From positions 496,001 through 560,000 of the forward strand of contig WAID01000012.1 of assembly GCA_016584495.1 (NCBI GenBank): a stretch of DNA of 64,000 nucleotides, given 5' to 3'. The position numbers were made by a program, and so were the translations under genes. The notes beneath the pieces were generated by a model. The model was not told where the DNA came from. It made no database searches and worked only from the letters and a program-made list of their open reading frames with translations. Below, piece by piece: positions 1 to 11,223 of the stretch; within the stretch, counting starts at the first letter, position 1, and each line of letters opens with the position of its first letter. The DNA comes from Celoporthe dispersa. Taxonomy: Eukaryota > Ascomycota > Sordariomycetes > Diaporthales > Cryphonectriaceae.

Positions 1-1177
1 CCAGGACGTAACCTATGATATTCGTACGCTCTCCTTCGTTTCTCTGTTGTTGGGGCAAAGGGTCAATCTGAGCCTGCAAAAGAAAAAGAAGAAAAAGGAA
101 AAAACCCTTGAAAGTGGCGACGCACCCTGATGTTGTTGTGGAGCCCATCATGCGCCCAGCCCATAAACTGACGGTAATACTTCTTCCTCTCGATGAACGG
201 TATACCCATCAGCAGATGCTTGATCCAAGGAGCTGCAGCAAGAGACCGAGTTTCCTGTGAGCTATGTGGTAGAGAGAGGATCGGGTGCTCGCCTCGGGTG
301 AGGTTGTTGAGGTTGACCGTCAAGGCGAATGCGCCCATCAAGTCGAATGTGTAATACTCTGACCAAGCTGATATATCGAGGCCCACGTCTCCATTTGCTC
401 GTAGCTGATCGACCAACCTACCAGCATGCCCGTATATCATAGGTTCCGCTTTGTTGAGAGCTGAAACTTGCTGTGTCAGTCTCGCATCAGATATACCTAC
501 TGATAGCAGTGGCTAGGGGGGACACTCACTTTTGATGCTGAAGGCCTGATCCCAGAGCTTTCGGTCTCCGTAAATGCTGTGCCGGATCACGGATCGTATC
601 CAGTGAGACCATTGGATGAAACAAATCGTAATAAGCCGCTCTGGTGCAATGTGGAATCTGGCCTATGAACTTTGGCATAGGCTCGTACCCAAAGAGGGTC
701 ACCTCGCTAGGACCTGGTTCGTTCGTAATCAGTGCATCAATCTTTGGACCTTTCTGTTTGTTCTAACTGAGAGGAACCTAGCGGTGCGGACAATGTCTCC
801 TATCGCGCTCGAAGATTATGAAGAATCTTGAAGTTTTGGCCATTTGCCATATTCCACACATGTGTGAGCTTGGATACTCTCAGCCGTAATGGTCCAGGTA
901 TGTGGCCCAGAGGGGAAAAGAAGAGCCGGAATATAATGATGCTTTTGAACAAGGTGAAGATGTATGTACAGTAGATGTACAGACTTTCTTTGTAAGCATA
1001 CCCAAAGGACGACGGCTGAAGGTACGACTTCAAAAAGGCAACGGCGATTGTTAGGAGCAGATGGACGCGAGCGATGCTCGCCGCCGCAAGATCATGTTCT
1101 CCATGGATGAAGAACGCCCATTGAGCGAGCACGCCAGCGATGGCAGCACCGACGATCTCGAGGTTGTAAGACATCAT
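1..1177 (-). pseudogene. Cytochrome P450, broken, runs off the left edge
   Basis: This is the N-terminal half of a fungal secondary-metabolism type P450 (haem-thiolate monooxygenase). The haem-binding end lies outside the window. A hydrophobic N-terminal anchor is followed by GHIPGPLRLRVSKLTHVW. Later exons give GPSEVTLF, CTRAAYYDLFHPMVSLDT, a WDQAF motif (460-600) and AWSEYYTFDLMG (126-460). An intron starts at 125 (GTGCGT) and the next exon is 1-73. Three lesions are visible. A base is missing near 800, where the ARYGDIVRT motif hits a TAG. The donor of the following intron is not GT (near 781). An extra base lies between HLRR and KLWDQAF (near 555-560). The start is chosen at the second Met of the leading Met pair; 1195 is the alternative. 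Family assignment is firm. Pseudogene status is likely but rests on a sequence that also has homopolymer errors elsewhere. Confidence 0.75.
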
Positions 1178-1327
1178 TCTAGCAGTGTAGCACAAAGAAT
1201 GGCTCGAGACAGAAGCTCGAGACGATCAGAGTGGGAAAAAAACAAACAAAAAAACAAAAACAAAGAAAGGATGAGCGTGAAGTGGAAGAAAATGGTATCG
1301 AACTGGGGGCTCTGGACCAAATTGCAC

Positions 1328-1334
1328 TATATAA
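1328..1334 (+). promoter_or_regulatory. TATA box before the methyltransferase remnant
   Basis: TATATAA lies about 60 bases before the first recognisable methyltransferase codons. It suggests that the remnant kept its core promoter although its start codon is gone. It lies between the divergent P450 and methyltransferase remnants. Confidence 0.4.
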
Positions 1335-1392
1335 GGTACGAGAACTGCACTCTGGACACCATCTGTGCGGACTATTTCTCATCGATCTCCCC

Positions 1393-2143
1393 AAACCTCT
1401 CTGGCCATTCCCTCACCTCGCCCCTTGCCAGATTACAACATACCACTAGAAAGCAGTGATGAAAATGGCCCTCCGCCGGACTACGTCTTCACTAGGGATT
1501 ACTTGGACAACAATCGGTTCGTTTGATACCAACGTAATTGTTGGGTTGACGCGATGTTCTGACGGTTTCTGCTGATCCTTTAGGATGAATCTTCAGCACT
1601 ACCAGTGGACACAACTTTTCGGATATCTAACCCATCCGGCGATGCCCATCCAAGATTTTGGTGATGGTAGGATTGCGGACGTCGGGAGTGGAACTGGGTT
1701 TGTGATATTGATTTACGCTCGGCAATATATGCAATAAGCTAACATATACTCCAATTTAGGATCTGGCTAACAGACATTGCTGCTCGCCTGCCCAGCTCAG
1801 TTCGCTTGGATGGGCTGGACGTGTCGCACGACGCGGCGCCGCCACTACCAACACTTCCTGCCAAGGTTACTTTGCGGAAGTGGGACGTCAGCCAACCTGT
1901 TCCAGAAGACCTTGTTGGTGCTTACGACCTTGTCGGAATTTCGCCTTCGTCCTGCATGATGATAATATCCCGCAAATCCTTCGCCAAGCTGGAGCGGAGG
2001 GGCAAAGTGGCGCTATCCTCGTGCTGATGCCTCAGATTGCGGCAGAGACGCGGAATGGAGCCTGGTGGGCGTTTGGTGGCACAAAAGCCAAGAGTAACAT
2101 ACTGAGAAAGTCGCCGTACAGTAACACGCACGGTCTCGAGTGA
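1393..2143 (+). pseudogene. LaeA/TAM-like SAM methyltransferase, broken
   Basis: Reading 1393-1516, 1584-1697 and 1760 onward, with canonical introns at 1517-1583 and 1698-1759, gives PPDYVFTRDYLDNNR, NLQHYQWTQLFGYL, the SAM motif I IADVGSGTGIW and LDGLDVS. This is the fold of fungal class I methyltransferases such as those in secondary-metabolite clusters. The gene is broken. No in-frame ATG precedes the conserved start; the ATG at 1459 is in another frame. Around 1935 the expected YDLVHxRNF loses about 7 bases and shifts frame before NFAFVLHDDNIPQIL. After about 2010 the conserved C-terminal half (PGGYLQW onward) cannot be found. The loss of 7 bases and of the 3' half are not homopolymer slips, so this is a true remnant. 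It sits head-to-head with the P450 remnant, as in a decayed biosynthetic cluster. Confidence 0.75.
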
Positions 2144-2561
2144 GCCAACAGTCTTGTAACTTAGACTGATCACAGTTTTATTAGAAACGCAGGCGGGCGT
2201 TGAAAGTCAGAGGGAACAAGTTTAGCACGACTCACCACCAGATCAACGTCATCATTCTGCCGAGGGGACAATACTGCAATAACTCTGCGGCCTGAACGTT
2301 GGCATGAGCTCCGTCTTAGCAGTCGGGCCAGTCTCAACTCAAAACACCACAAGTTTACTGTGCTAAGAACTGGTCTTGTAGCCTCTCAGCTTCTTCATGC
2401 TACAAGTTGACAGTAGGTCTGCACTAAGAGCTGGAACTTCTGCATTATCTCTGTGATTTCGTATCATCAATGAACCCAAGCTTCCTCTCTTAGCAGGTGC
2501 CCCAAGTTCACCCTCCTGCTGTGGCATGCTCATCCTTTCTATCAAGGCATGGCAGCACTCG

Positions 2562-3436
2562 CTAAGCCGCGGCAGCCTTGTTAACTGCGTCCACAACTCC
2601 CTCGGCCATAGTCAAGTTGGGGCAATGGCCTGTCTCCAGCTGGAACGTCTGGACGTGTCGGCCTGCTGCCTCCAGTTCGGCGACCATATACTTTTGGTAG
2701 TCCAACGGAACCGTCATGTCAAGCGTGGTGTAAATGTACGTGACGGGGATCTCTCTCCAGGCACACTTCTCGATTCCTTGGTACATACACTTGCCATTCC
2801 ACCGGACAAGAGAGGCGACGTAGGCCTCCAGCTCGGCCGGGTCCGCCCCCTCGCCCACCAGCAGCTTCTTGGGGTCAGCGCTGACAACGCTCTGATCCTC
2901 ATCAAAGAGGAAGGCGATGGGGATGAGCTCCTCGTGGCCATGCTTTTTAACAACGTCGATCATCGAGCGGCCCTCGGTGAGAGCAAAGGCACACATGTAG
3001 ATGATGCGGGAGACACCGCCTGGTAGGCCCTTCTCGGAGCGACCCTGGAGCCCCAGTCCGCAAAGAGCGTTGCTGGCAACCTGACCGCCGTAGGAGTGCG
3101 AGACGACCAACACGACCCGACCGGCGTCAACGAGCCCTTCCACATGGGAGCGGACCACGGCTGTGTCGTTTGCCAAGTCGGCATTGGGAGGCCGCGTCTC
3201 ATTCCTAACGTATTCCGGTCAGCCATCTGCTTCAAACGACAGCATCCTCACTCGGAATCTTTTGTTCGTCCCGGTAGAATTGTAAAGCACAATCTTGCAC
3301 ACTCACATGGAGGGAAGGCAAGGAATCTGCACTTCGTATTCGGCCGCCTCGAGTGCTTTCGTCAACTTGTCGTAGTGGCGGGCACATGCCAGCCGCCGTG
3401 AACGATGACAATGATAGGCTTCTTGGCAGTGGACAT
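2562..3436 (-). CDS. Alpha/beta hydrolase, one frame break
   Basis: Two exons, 3307-3436 and 2562-3204, with a 102-nt intron (GTGAGT donor, TTAG acceptor, phase 2), encode about 257 residues of an alpha/beta hydrolase. The start MSTAKKPIIVIVHGGWH holds the HGG oxyanion motif. The nucleophile elbow is SHSYGG (Ser, near residue 83). A late Asp (TTLDMTVP) and the His in ETGHCPNL complete a plausible triad. This is the fungal family resembling plant methylesterases and salicylate-binding esterases, of usual length. Exon 1 reads in frame to HVPA and then hits a TGA. Adding one base to the GG or GGG runs at 3377-3382 (plus strand) restores HYDKLTKALEAAEYEVQIP and gives correct intron phase. The break is therefore probably a sequence error. 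The substrate is unknown. Confidence 0.75.
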
Positions 3437-3898
3437 GATGATGGTAATGATGATGATGTGATAGGAGGTTTTGAGTGAACTAACTTAGTCGAAAAGATAT
3501 TGCAGTTCAGTCTGGATGAGGGTGACGCGAGGACGGGAAGCACCGCCCCTTGTGATCTGAGCGGGGCAGGAAGGGTCGAAGTATGCGGACGGTGGACGTC
3601 GTTGGGGGCGGTGAAGATATCTCACCGCAAAGGGAAGGTATTTGACAGCTGAACTACTTAACAGGTCACATCAGGCGTTCCAACTGTTGTTCCAACGCAG
3701 CCTGTTGGTTGCCACCAGTCGCCTATGACGACAAGATTCTCTCGTGCCTAGCAAACTGGTGAATTTGATGCGTACCTTGCTGCTTGCCTACCCTTCTACA
3801 GTGTACGGGTACGGTAAAATATCCCGAGGCCCGCCTAACGGACACATCACTGCGACGTCAGTCTCAGCCGCCGCTCTACATGGAGGCACTATTATAGC

Positions 3899-4155
3899 TC
3901 AAGCTTCCGAGATCTCGGCCTTGGTAGCAAGAATGTAATCCACCCTGTGGACGATCAGGCTTAGATGCGCCTCCTCGTCCACCTTCAAGTCGATCGCCGG
4001 CACCGCCTCAGCCATCTTCTTCACCATCCCCACGGGGACTTTAACATTCTTGCCACCATGCCAGACCACAACCGGCGTCTTCCTTTCCTCTCTTGTCCTT
4101 CCAATGTGCGGTTCCTCCAGCTTGAAGCCCCAGTCGCGTCTGTACAGCGCTGCAT
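3899..4155 (-). pseudogene. Remnant of a second alpha/beta hydrolase (C-terminal end)
   Basis: Minus-strand codons give AALYRRDWGFKLEE, then in another frame TPVVVWHGGKNVKVPVGM and IDLKVDEEAHLSLIVHR, ending at a stop at 3899. The pattern DWGF, VWHG, VPV-M, AHLSLVVHR is the C-terminal end of fungal alpha/beta hydrolases, with the last-strand Asp replaced by Lys/Asn and the catalytic His in EEAHLS. The two pieces are in different frames. No nucleophile elbow or N-terminal half is found upstream (4156-4646). It belongs to the same decayed block as the P450 and methyltransferase. Family assignment rests on short motifs only. Confidence 0.5.
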
Positions 4156-4646
4156 CCTAATATCGAGCATTAATGAGAGTCTGTGATGTGATCTTTTTAC
4201 TTGGCCATGATAAAAGTCTTCTTATCGAGGGGAAATGAGAGGCTGAGAAACCCCAGTGTCGGAGCCCATCTCTGTCTCTTTCATTCCCTTCGCGGAATTA
4301 GTCCACGATATCGTGCCGTCACCGGTGTAGCTAACGACCTTGCTCTTGCTCGTCCCCTTGCCACCCTTGGGAGAAAGAAGCTGGAGGTCCTTTGTCGTCA
4401 GCACTGAGATGTTTATGTTATTGACAATGGCCAACTCTTTATTCAATCTAGCTGCTGAGCAGCGGTCTTCTGCTTTATCATTTCAGTTATCTCCTCATTT
4501 CTTCCTTCTTCAGCCGCCCAAAGACACGACCGGCCTTTATCATCTTTATAGCCCGGGTTCGCCTCTCTCTCTCTCTCTCGCAGATAGGGCACTGTCACAG
4601 TCTGTCTGATATGAAAAATAGGTAGTAACAATTGATTATAAGGATT
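4156..4646. other. Intergenic, no gene seen
   Basis: It contains a short CT repeat near 4563-4580 and unsupported short reading frames on both strands. It is the 3' flank of the HET gene. Confidence 0.5.
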
Positions 4647-6840
4647 CTACACTAAAACAATGCGCATTCGATCCAGACTATGAAAAATGTCCAAGTAATC
4701 TTCGTTTAGGAAAAAAAGACCTACACGACGAAAAGTGTTCTTGTGTTCCCGTTGCCGTTCCAGTAGCAGTCCACACCACACCTCTCCGGGCGTGTATCTA
4801 GTTTCCGGCAATATAGGGTATTGATCGAAAATCTGCAGAGCATGCAGCTCATTTGCTACCTTTTCTGGATTCCGCGAGTCTAGATGTAATAGTCCCACTC
4901 GCCGTCCTTCATACATTAGCTGATACGGAAACCAGGAAGAGGTAGGGGGTACTGTGTCGTCCAAACTTCCAACACCGACAACAGCAAGAGAGCCGCTGAT
5001 CACAAGGCTACCACTCTTGATACTACCGAAAGGGTCGCTCCCCTCTAGTTCAATGTCAACTTCCAGCAAGTCGATCATCTCAGGCATCGCTGCCCTCTCC
5101 CAAAGAATTCCCCACGTTATCTGGCCGTCCAAGCAAGCCCAGGTCCATGAAGGAGCACGATATGATGACGGTCGAGAAAATTGGCTGTCGTTCGCACTGC
5201 AGATCCAGAGCAATCCGTAGATTAAATCCCCTTCCCAAATGCCAGCGAGATAGCGCCCGACAGGGCCAGCAGAATAGGTCTCCTTGGCGAGACCTGAGAG
5301 GGCTGGGAGCTTATCACAGCTGTATGTCAACTGACGAGGAGAGAATTGCGCTGCGATGAGAAACCAGCGATCAAATATTCTCTCTAGCTTGTCAGCCGGA
5401 TCGCAAACCTTGGCTCCTATAGCCTCTGTAATATCCATGATCATCTTGTTCTCTTCGTGTTCTTCGTCTGTATCTGTGTCAATCTCGCCACAAGATTTTC
5501 CATTGCCCATCAAAGCTCTAGCGGTCGGCATATGCTGGATTTTGTGATTGTCCTCAGGCCAGATAGCAGTCCGGCATTCAAAATATGCCTGGTCTTCGCC
5601 GCAGTGGACCAGATGCCGGGAAAGAAACCTTTCCTGCATCGTCCAAGCCCTAGTATTCCACGTCGAGCATTCGATACTCGTCTCAAATCTGCATGGATGC
5701 TCATCCGCCGTCTGTCTCAAATAGAAATACCCATTCGCAGTCTTGTCCTTCGAAGACAAGAATGGTAACTGCACTTCGCGGCTCAAGGGCCGCCTCAGAA
5801 AGCCATCATGACTTGTTCTGGTACATGTCGCAGCGAGAGTCAAGTAAGCATGCTTGTAGACCTGGCCCATCAGTGCTGCTTCGCGCTGCCAGTCCTCGGT
5901 AGAGTCTTGTATGATACACAGAGAGTCGATCCAGAGGTACTGGATGTTGAGTCGACGTGTGAAAGCTACAGCATCTGCGAAATTTCGGGGCATGCTACTA
6001 GGAAGTCAGCTTGGCTACTTGCATATTTGATGATGAAGGTGTACGCACATGTCAAGTGGTATTCTTTCTAGTCTCTCGTACAGGGTAGATGTTTCGGTTA
6101 CTAGCATCGGCTTTCGTGGATCCGGTGGCCCCCAGCAGTGGCTCAGAGCCACATAGGGCAGCCCAGCTGTTTGATTTCCGGCTTCAAGCTTCACTAGTAC
6201 AGGATCTCCTTGGCCAACATTGATCAACCTTGTTGGTGTGAATGAGTCTGAGGTATCACTGCAACCCGGATGGTCTTCGCAGTCGCGGATCCAACCTTGT
6301 ATGCGCGAAATGCACGTGTCAGACAGCAGGCTAGGCTCCAGCCTTCGCCGCTGGATTCTGCCAGACTTGGACGCTTCTGATCCTAATTTTCAAAGACCAT
6401 CAGTACATAGAATTAGGAATACCGAGGTCGCAAGAAAACGTACCACGCTCTGCATACAAAGAAAAGAATAATTTCTCAGCTTCAAGGGCATCCCCTATAT
6501 GAAGATCTAATTTGAGGGCATACGCGCCATTGTCATCTCCAATAGCATCTGTTCTGAGATAGTGTTCTGTATAGAAGCATGCATTTTTCAAGTAGACAGG
6601 TGTCGGCCCATGACTGTCACTCGCAACAGTGGCAAGCTGCTTTCGCTTCGCGGCGCTTCGAATAATCTCGATGAGGGCAGCGCAGAACTCACAGCCCAAG
6701 TTTGCGAGTTGTTCGAGACGAGGGAGGCCGGGGAGACTGTCTTGTAATTCGAGACTGCTGCTCACCATGTCCTGTATAGGATCATCCCTATCGTACTCGA
6801 TTGTGAGTTGTGCGCAGCTTTTGCAGACTCTGCAAGTCAT
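4647..6840 (-). CDS. HET-domain (heterokaryon incompatibility) protein
   Basis: Three exons, 6444-6840, 6049-6382 and 4647-5994, have introns of 61 and 54 nt with GTACGT and GTGCGT donors, and phases agree. They give an intact 692-residue protein. The N-terminal region has CRVCKSC-like cysteines and a GCEFCAAL motif. The pre-HET segment is IQGWIRDCEDHPGC. HET motifs follow in order: YVALSHCWG, LNIQYLWIDSLCIIQD, ECSTWNTRAWTMQER. The C-terminal tail holds PSWTWACLDG, common after HET domains. HET proteins trigger cell death after non-self recognition in several fungi, usually in the cytoplasm; which partner this one recognises cannot be told. Neighbours give no operon-like context. No frame break was found. 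Confidence 0.92.
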
Positions 6841-7176
6841 TGCGCGTTGCGGAAAGTATAGTAGTAATCAAGTCAGTTCGGGACCCAGGTGAAACAAGCA
6901 ACCTTCACTTTGTAATTGCGAAGCTATGCGAGCATGAAATGTGCAGTGCTGAGTTCCATGTGCGGGTAGTCCCCCGCCCTTTGCTAACCTCGGCAAGACA
7001 ACCTATCAATTTTTTTTAAGCAAGACGTCAGCGATGATTCCAAGCTGATATTGGGGTGCCACTGGTCAGCGGGATGCTTCGGATATCACAATAATGCTTT
7101 CACAATATCGTTAATCTAAGTAAAAAGCATCATCTTTGATTTTTCAGAATACTTTTGAATTATTTTAGTGATAATA

Positions 7177-7485
7177 TTACTTTGCAAGTTGAGAAATTAG
7201 TACTTGCATTTTTTTTTGTTTCTTACTTTCAATATCTCGCTGCTTGTTTCCTGTAGCCAATTCCTTATCTTCTAATTCCAGCTTTCTGTCAAATTTAGAC
7301 TCTTTTGATTCGAACATAAATCTCTTTGGGGGCGTAGGTTCGAATTCTGCTGGTGTCATATTGATAAATTTTTTTATATTGCCTGAGATTATTTTCGCCT
7401 GTGAATTAAGTTGCTGCTCAATGTATTTCTGGTACTCAAAGGGCTCTTTAGTGCCGCGTTCGAAGAGGGCGAGACTGAGATACAA
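7177..7485 (-). CDS. Possible small charged protein, unidentified
   Basis: An open frame of 102 codons has biased, helix-prone composition (FEYQKYIEQQL, KESKFDRKLELEDKEL). It lies upstream of the HET gene on the same strand in AT-rich DNA. I do not recognise it. It could be the C-terminal coiled coil of a degraded transposon protein or chance. There is no supporting promoter or splice evidence. Confidence 0.2.
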   Translation of the reverse strand: MYLSLALFERGTKEPFEYQKYIEQQLNSQAKIISGNIKKFINMTPAEFEPTPPKRFMFESKESKFDRKLELEDKELATGNKQRDIESKKQKKMQVLISQLAK

Positions 7486-8286
7486 ATGAGAGTGACAACT
7501 TGCCGCCTGGGCGGGTCAGGGCTGGGGTTCGTCTACCCCACCTCTCTTGTTGGCTAGACCTTTAATTATCCAGGCCCAGAGCAACGAGACCCGGCCTCGA
7601 AGCCTGAAATGAGGGCCAGAGAGCTGAAACCGCCTTAGCAATCCTTTGACTAGTAGTAGGTAGGATCCTACTTCGCGTCATGTTGGATGAGAGTGCACAG
7701 CCCTTTTAAATATGCAACCTTCTGAGACAACTCCGGAACGCTCGATCTCTTGCAGTCCTGGGTCTAAAGTCAAGCTAGATGTAACAACATCAAATCTTGC
7801 AAATCCAGAGATTGTATTTAAGCCTCGGCTCGGCGCACAATCTTGATTTTGCTCACGCAATCCTCGAGTTAATTAGCTCTGGAAGAAATGCCATGTCCAA
7901 AGCTTGCAGTGACGCTGGCAGCGGGCACGACTGAGTTACACCATTAAAGATATATATAGTAATATTGAGAAATATGTATAGAATATAATTAATTAATTCT
8001 TCAAATATATAGATATATATTGATTAATTTGAAAGGCATGGTCGTAATAGATATATAATTATATGTCAAGACTATCACTAGAGTCACAAAATACACCATG
8101 TTCCGCATATCTAGGATTCTAGATAACTGTATCATTTGACACGTTTTGCCGAACTCCATCAATATCGATTACACCTGAACCTGACAGAATATAGTAGATA
8201 TGACCATATAGGGTTCTGCCTACGACCTCTCCGTCGGTCCTGTATGCTTCAATATTATATTTAAAGCTCACAGCTATACCTTGCGA

Positions 8287-8760
8287 TCAACTAATAATTA
8301 GTCTGAATATTGCGGCTTTACGAGGAGGCTCTAGGAGATTATGGACTCGACTGTTGCAGATAGCACTGGCACTGGTATCAACACTAGTGTAATCTACGTT
8401 GACAAGAATGAAGATTCGGTCAGTCCATTTCAGTTTTATCAAAACATAGTCTGGCTTGTCTTGAAAACGCGACCGGGTTCCATCCTCAGAAGGCTGCATG
8501 TACATAATAAATCCCTGTGGAGTGAAGATAAAGACAAATGTGATCAGACAGGCTTATCAATTCTAGTTGGAAGAAAAATTCTGCTATACCATAGGACGAC
8601 CAGTAACACTCCCAGCCGTCTTACCAGCCTAGAAAGCTCTGGCACAAGTATTTGAATCATGATCCAGTGTCTCGCGAGTGAGGCCGACTTCGAGGATGAG
8701 GGGAATCGTTAGTTCTCCGCTGCCTGTTTAGGTCAGAATAGATAGAGAAATATTCATGTT
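8287..8760 (-). pseudogene. Coding-like fragment, unidentified
   Basis: The minus strand reads LTIPLILEVGLTRETLDHD. After a possible intron (donor GTAAGA near 8627, acceptor CCACAG near 8519) it continues to MYMQPSEDGTRSRF, YVLIKLKWTDRIFIL and a stop at 8287. The amino-acid texture and matched splice sites look like real coding sequence, but I cannot name a family, and no start codon or upstream exons were found. It may be the 3' end of a decayed gene. Confidence 0.3.
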
Positions 8761-9662
8761 TTGTCTTCAAGTGTTTTTTTTTTGGGGGGGGGTTTAATCG
8801 CAAAAAATAAAGCATTCTGTCAAGCCAGCTCTCTAGCTTCTGGGCTCAGCAAAAAGCGCAGGCTGGATGATACTATCTCTCTCTCCTTTTTTTTCTCTTT
8901 CGGCTGTTGTCATTATGAATAAGGGTGAAAGTGGAAAGTTACCTGCGTTTGTTCTTCTTTCCTCTCTCTCTCTCTGTTTTTAAATGGAGTAGAGTAAAAA
9001 GAAAACAATAGGAAGGACCCTATTAGCGAACAATTCTCAAGCATGGTGGTAGCGCCTTGGGGTAGGAAAACATTATCATATGAGAGTGCAGACATGGTGG
9101 TGTATGACTAGGAGCAGTTCTAAAAATGAGCGCATGTCACAGCCGCAGCCTATCAGAAGGTGGATACATAAATATGAATCCTTTTTTACCCTGATTGGGT
9201 GTTTCTCAGAGATGTGGGCGCTGCGTCTTGGCTGTAAGCTGACATCCGCGACCGCGCTCGCGTCCAACAGGCCCCGACCATGTCGCTATAATTACATAGT
9301 TTGTTCGGTTAGCAATCTCACCCTGGTGGTCTTGTTGGTCCGACCGCTTGGTCAGGCTTAAAAAAAGTCTAAGGGAAGCCGGGAGAAAGAAAAAAAAAGG
9401 TCCACAGGGTCAACGCACCGCGCGCACACACGGCTGGAGAGGATGCTGTTGGCCCGCACGCGGCCGTGAGTCTGACAAGACCCAATTAACCGTTGTCGTT
9501 TCAGAATGTTCGCCAGGATTGGAAAAGATGGTAATTGCACACACAAGGCTGGAATCATCAAACCATGTCATGGGTGCCAAAATAGTTGCAGTAAAAACAA
9601 TTGCGAGTGAGGAAAATACAAATATGCACGTCGGTTGCTCGCAACCACCTTTTTCATCCCTC

Positions 9663-9685
9663 ACCACCACCACCACCACCACCAC
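9663..9685 (+). repeat. (ACC)n microsatellite
   Basis: About seven tandem ACC/CAC units lie in the presumed 5' leader or promoter of the small secreted peptide gene at 9794. Confidence 0.8.
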
Positions 9686-9793
9686 TCCTCAATCTCATTC
9701 ACCTTCTTCTCAGTCTGCTTCACAGCCCAGGATCGCATCCTCGCTTAACAGACAATCTCAACCTCTCCAATCTCTCTCTTTTCCTCTGTCAAG

Positions 9794-9940
9794 ATGCGTG
9801 CCACTATCTTCCTCACTGCCGTCGTCGCTAGCCTGATGAGCGCGACCACCGCCCTGCCCATTGAGCAGAGGGTGCACGGCATCGTCCCTCATCGCCAGGG
9901 CGCTCATGAGCTGCACCAGCGCGCCATCCCTCGCTTCTAG
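9794..9940 (+). CDS. Small secreted peptide precursor (48 residues)
   Basis: A 49-codon frame begins after a pyrimidine-rich leader (CCTCTCCAATCTCTC, then CAAG-ATG), typical of a fungal 5' UTR. The protein starts MRATIFLTAVVASLMSATTA, a clear signal peptide with probable cleavage near Ala20. The mature part is only about 28 residues, without Cys, rich in His and Arg, and ends in AIPRF. Arg residues at EQR, PHR and HQR are spaced regularly, but no classical KR Kex2 site is present. Such peptides in filamentous fungi may be signals, effectors or precursors; none of these roles is shown here. It is too short for most automated gene calls. Family unknown. Confidence 0.6.
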   Translation: MRATIFLTAVVASLMSATTALPIEQRVHGIVPHRQGAHELHQRAIPRF

Positions 9941-11020
9941 GTGCCCCTGTTCAGCTCGATAACGGAACGCCATCGGCGCCATCAGTCATCATTCTTGGCA
10001 TTGATTTCATTGCGACTTTTTTGACGGATCCGCACGACACAACGAGAGCTTCAGTCAGTCCTTGTGCCTGCTGCGGCCCAACCTGGACCACGTCGAAAAG
10101 CTAGTAAAGGCAGCCTTTCAATCCCGGTCGAAGAGCAGTCTTTACGGCCCTCTCATCTCGAACAGATCGGCTAGCCAACTGTTTTTTTTTCTTCTCTTCT
10201 TCAACTCCTTTTTTTTTTCTCTCCTTTTTGGATTTAATTACCTTTATGTCCTAAAAGACATTTGGGATTTGGCGTTTTGTTCTGGGAATCGTACCACTCA
10301 CTGAGTGAGTACCTCGTGGTTGTTAGCGAGAAGAAGGAACCCGGGGAGAGGGGATGTTATACATCGGAGAGTACACTGTATTTTCGCCTGTGAATTTCGC
10401 ACTGCATTTGAGATTGGGCGGTTGGGCGGCAGTTTATACACAATACATTTGAATTTTGAAAAGCTCCCTTGTAATACTTATCGCCCGTGAAAATCCACCC
10501 AGTCTTGAGGTCTATTTTAAAATTTTGCTGCCTTGGCTTTCGTCTGCATTAGCTTACTGGACTGTTGTTAAAAATGAACCAAAAAAATGAGGCGGACGCC
10601 ACGGCACGCCCCGCTGCGTACTTAGATAGACGCCAACGGTTGTACCTCCGGCCCCGAGGCCCTGGAGGTCCGAGCCCGGGATCATACACTTCAGGGCCTT
10701 GAAAAAAGTGGTGACGTCGTCTACGGCCAACCAGGCAGGCGGACGGGATGCAGGACGCATCTTTTTGTTCGGGCTCGGCAAGTTGAGATGTCCATGTGCT
10801 CCGATGTCCGAGTAATCTCTGTAGTGCGGTTCGGGAAAAACCACTGTCTCCTTTTTTTTGCGCAAAGCTTACCTCGAGATGGTTGTTGCTTCATGGCCGA
10901 TGAGAACATGGGTGTGACGATCGAGATGCCTGATTGTCTCGTGTGACAGAGAAGCAGACATCATCATTGTGACACGTTGACGCCCCTCTGATTAAGTAAG
11001 AGGCGGATGGGGGATGTATG
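9941..11020. other. Intergenic, no gene seen
   Basis: It holds the 3' flank of the small peptide gene (T-rich runs near 10181-10225) and the upstream region of the FAD monooxygenase. Reading frames at 10554-10909 have no recognisable features. Confidence 0.5.
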
Positions 11021-11028
11021 TATAAATA
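11021..11028 (+). promoter_or_regulatory. TATA box of the FAD monooxygenase
   Basis: TATAAATA lies about 200 bases before the ATG at 11224, followed by a pyrimidine-rich tract, leaving an A/C-rich leader of about 160-180 bases. Confidence 0.6.
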
Positions 11029-11223
11029 ATTGGTCCCCCCTCTTTCTACTTGTTATCGTGTGACGAGAACTAGTAAAAACTTTTGATAATACGTCTGAGC
11101 ACTTCGAGAAGGAAATTCCTCATCCACAGAACTGATTTCGCGACGTTGGCCAAAATCCAGCACAACAAGTCTGAGTCTTCTCCCACAAGTCAACGACAAG
11201 TTTCAACAACTCTTCACGCTGCC

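Larger units (their letters stand above)
6841..9662. other. Intergenic region, partly AT-rich, with coding-like scraps
   Basis: No complete gene was recognised in about 2.8 kb. The stretch 7940-8070 is extremely AT-rich with many TATA/TAAT words. This would fit an old repeat altered by repeat-induced point mutation, but no transposase or terminal repeat was identified. A minus-strand frame at 7177-7485 (102 codons, lysine- and glutamate-rich) and another at 8287-8505 are listed separately or unsupported. A T-run followed by a G-run lies near 8776-8792. Confidence 0.5.
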
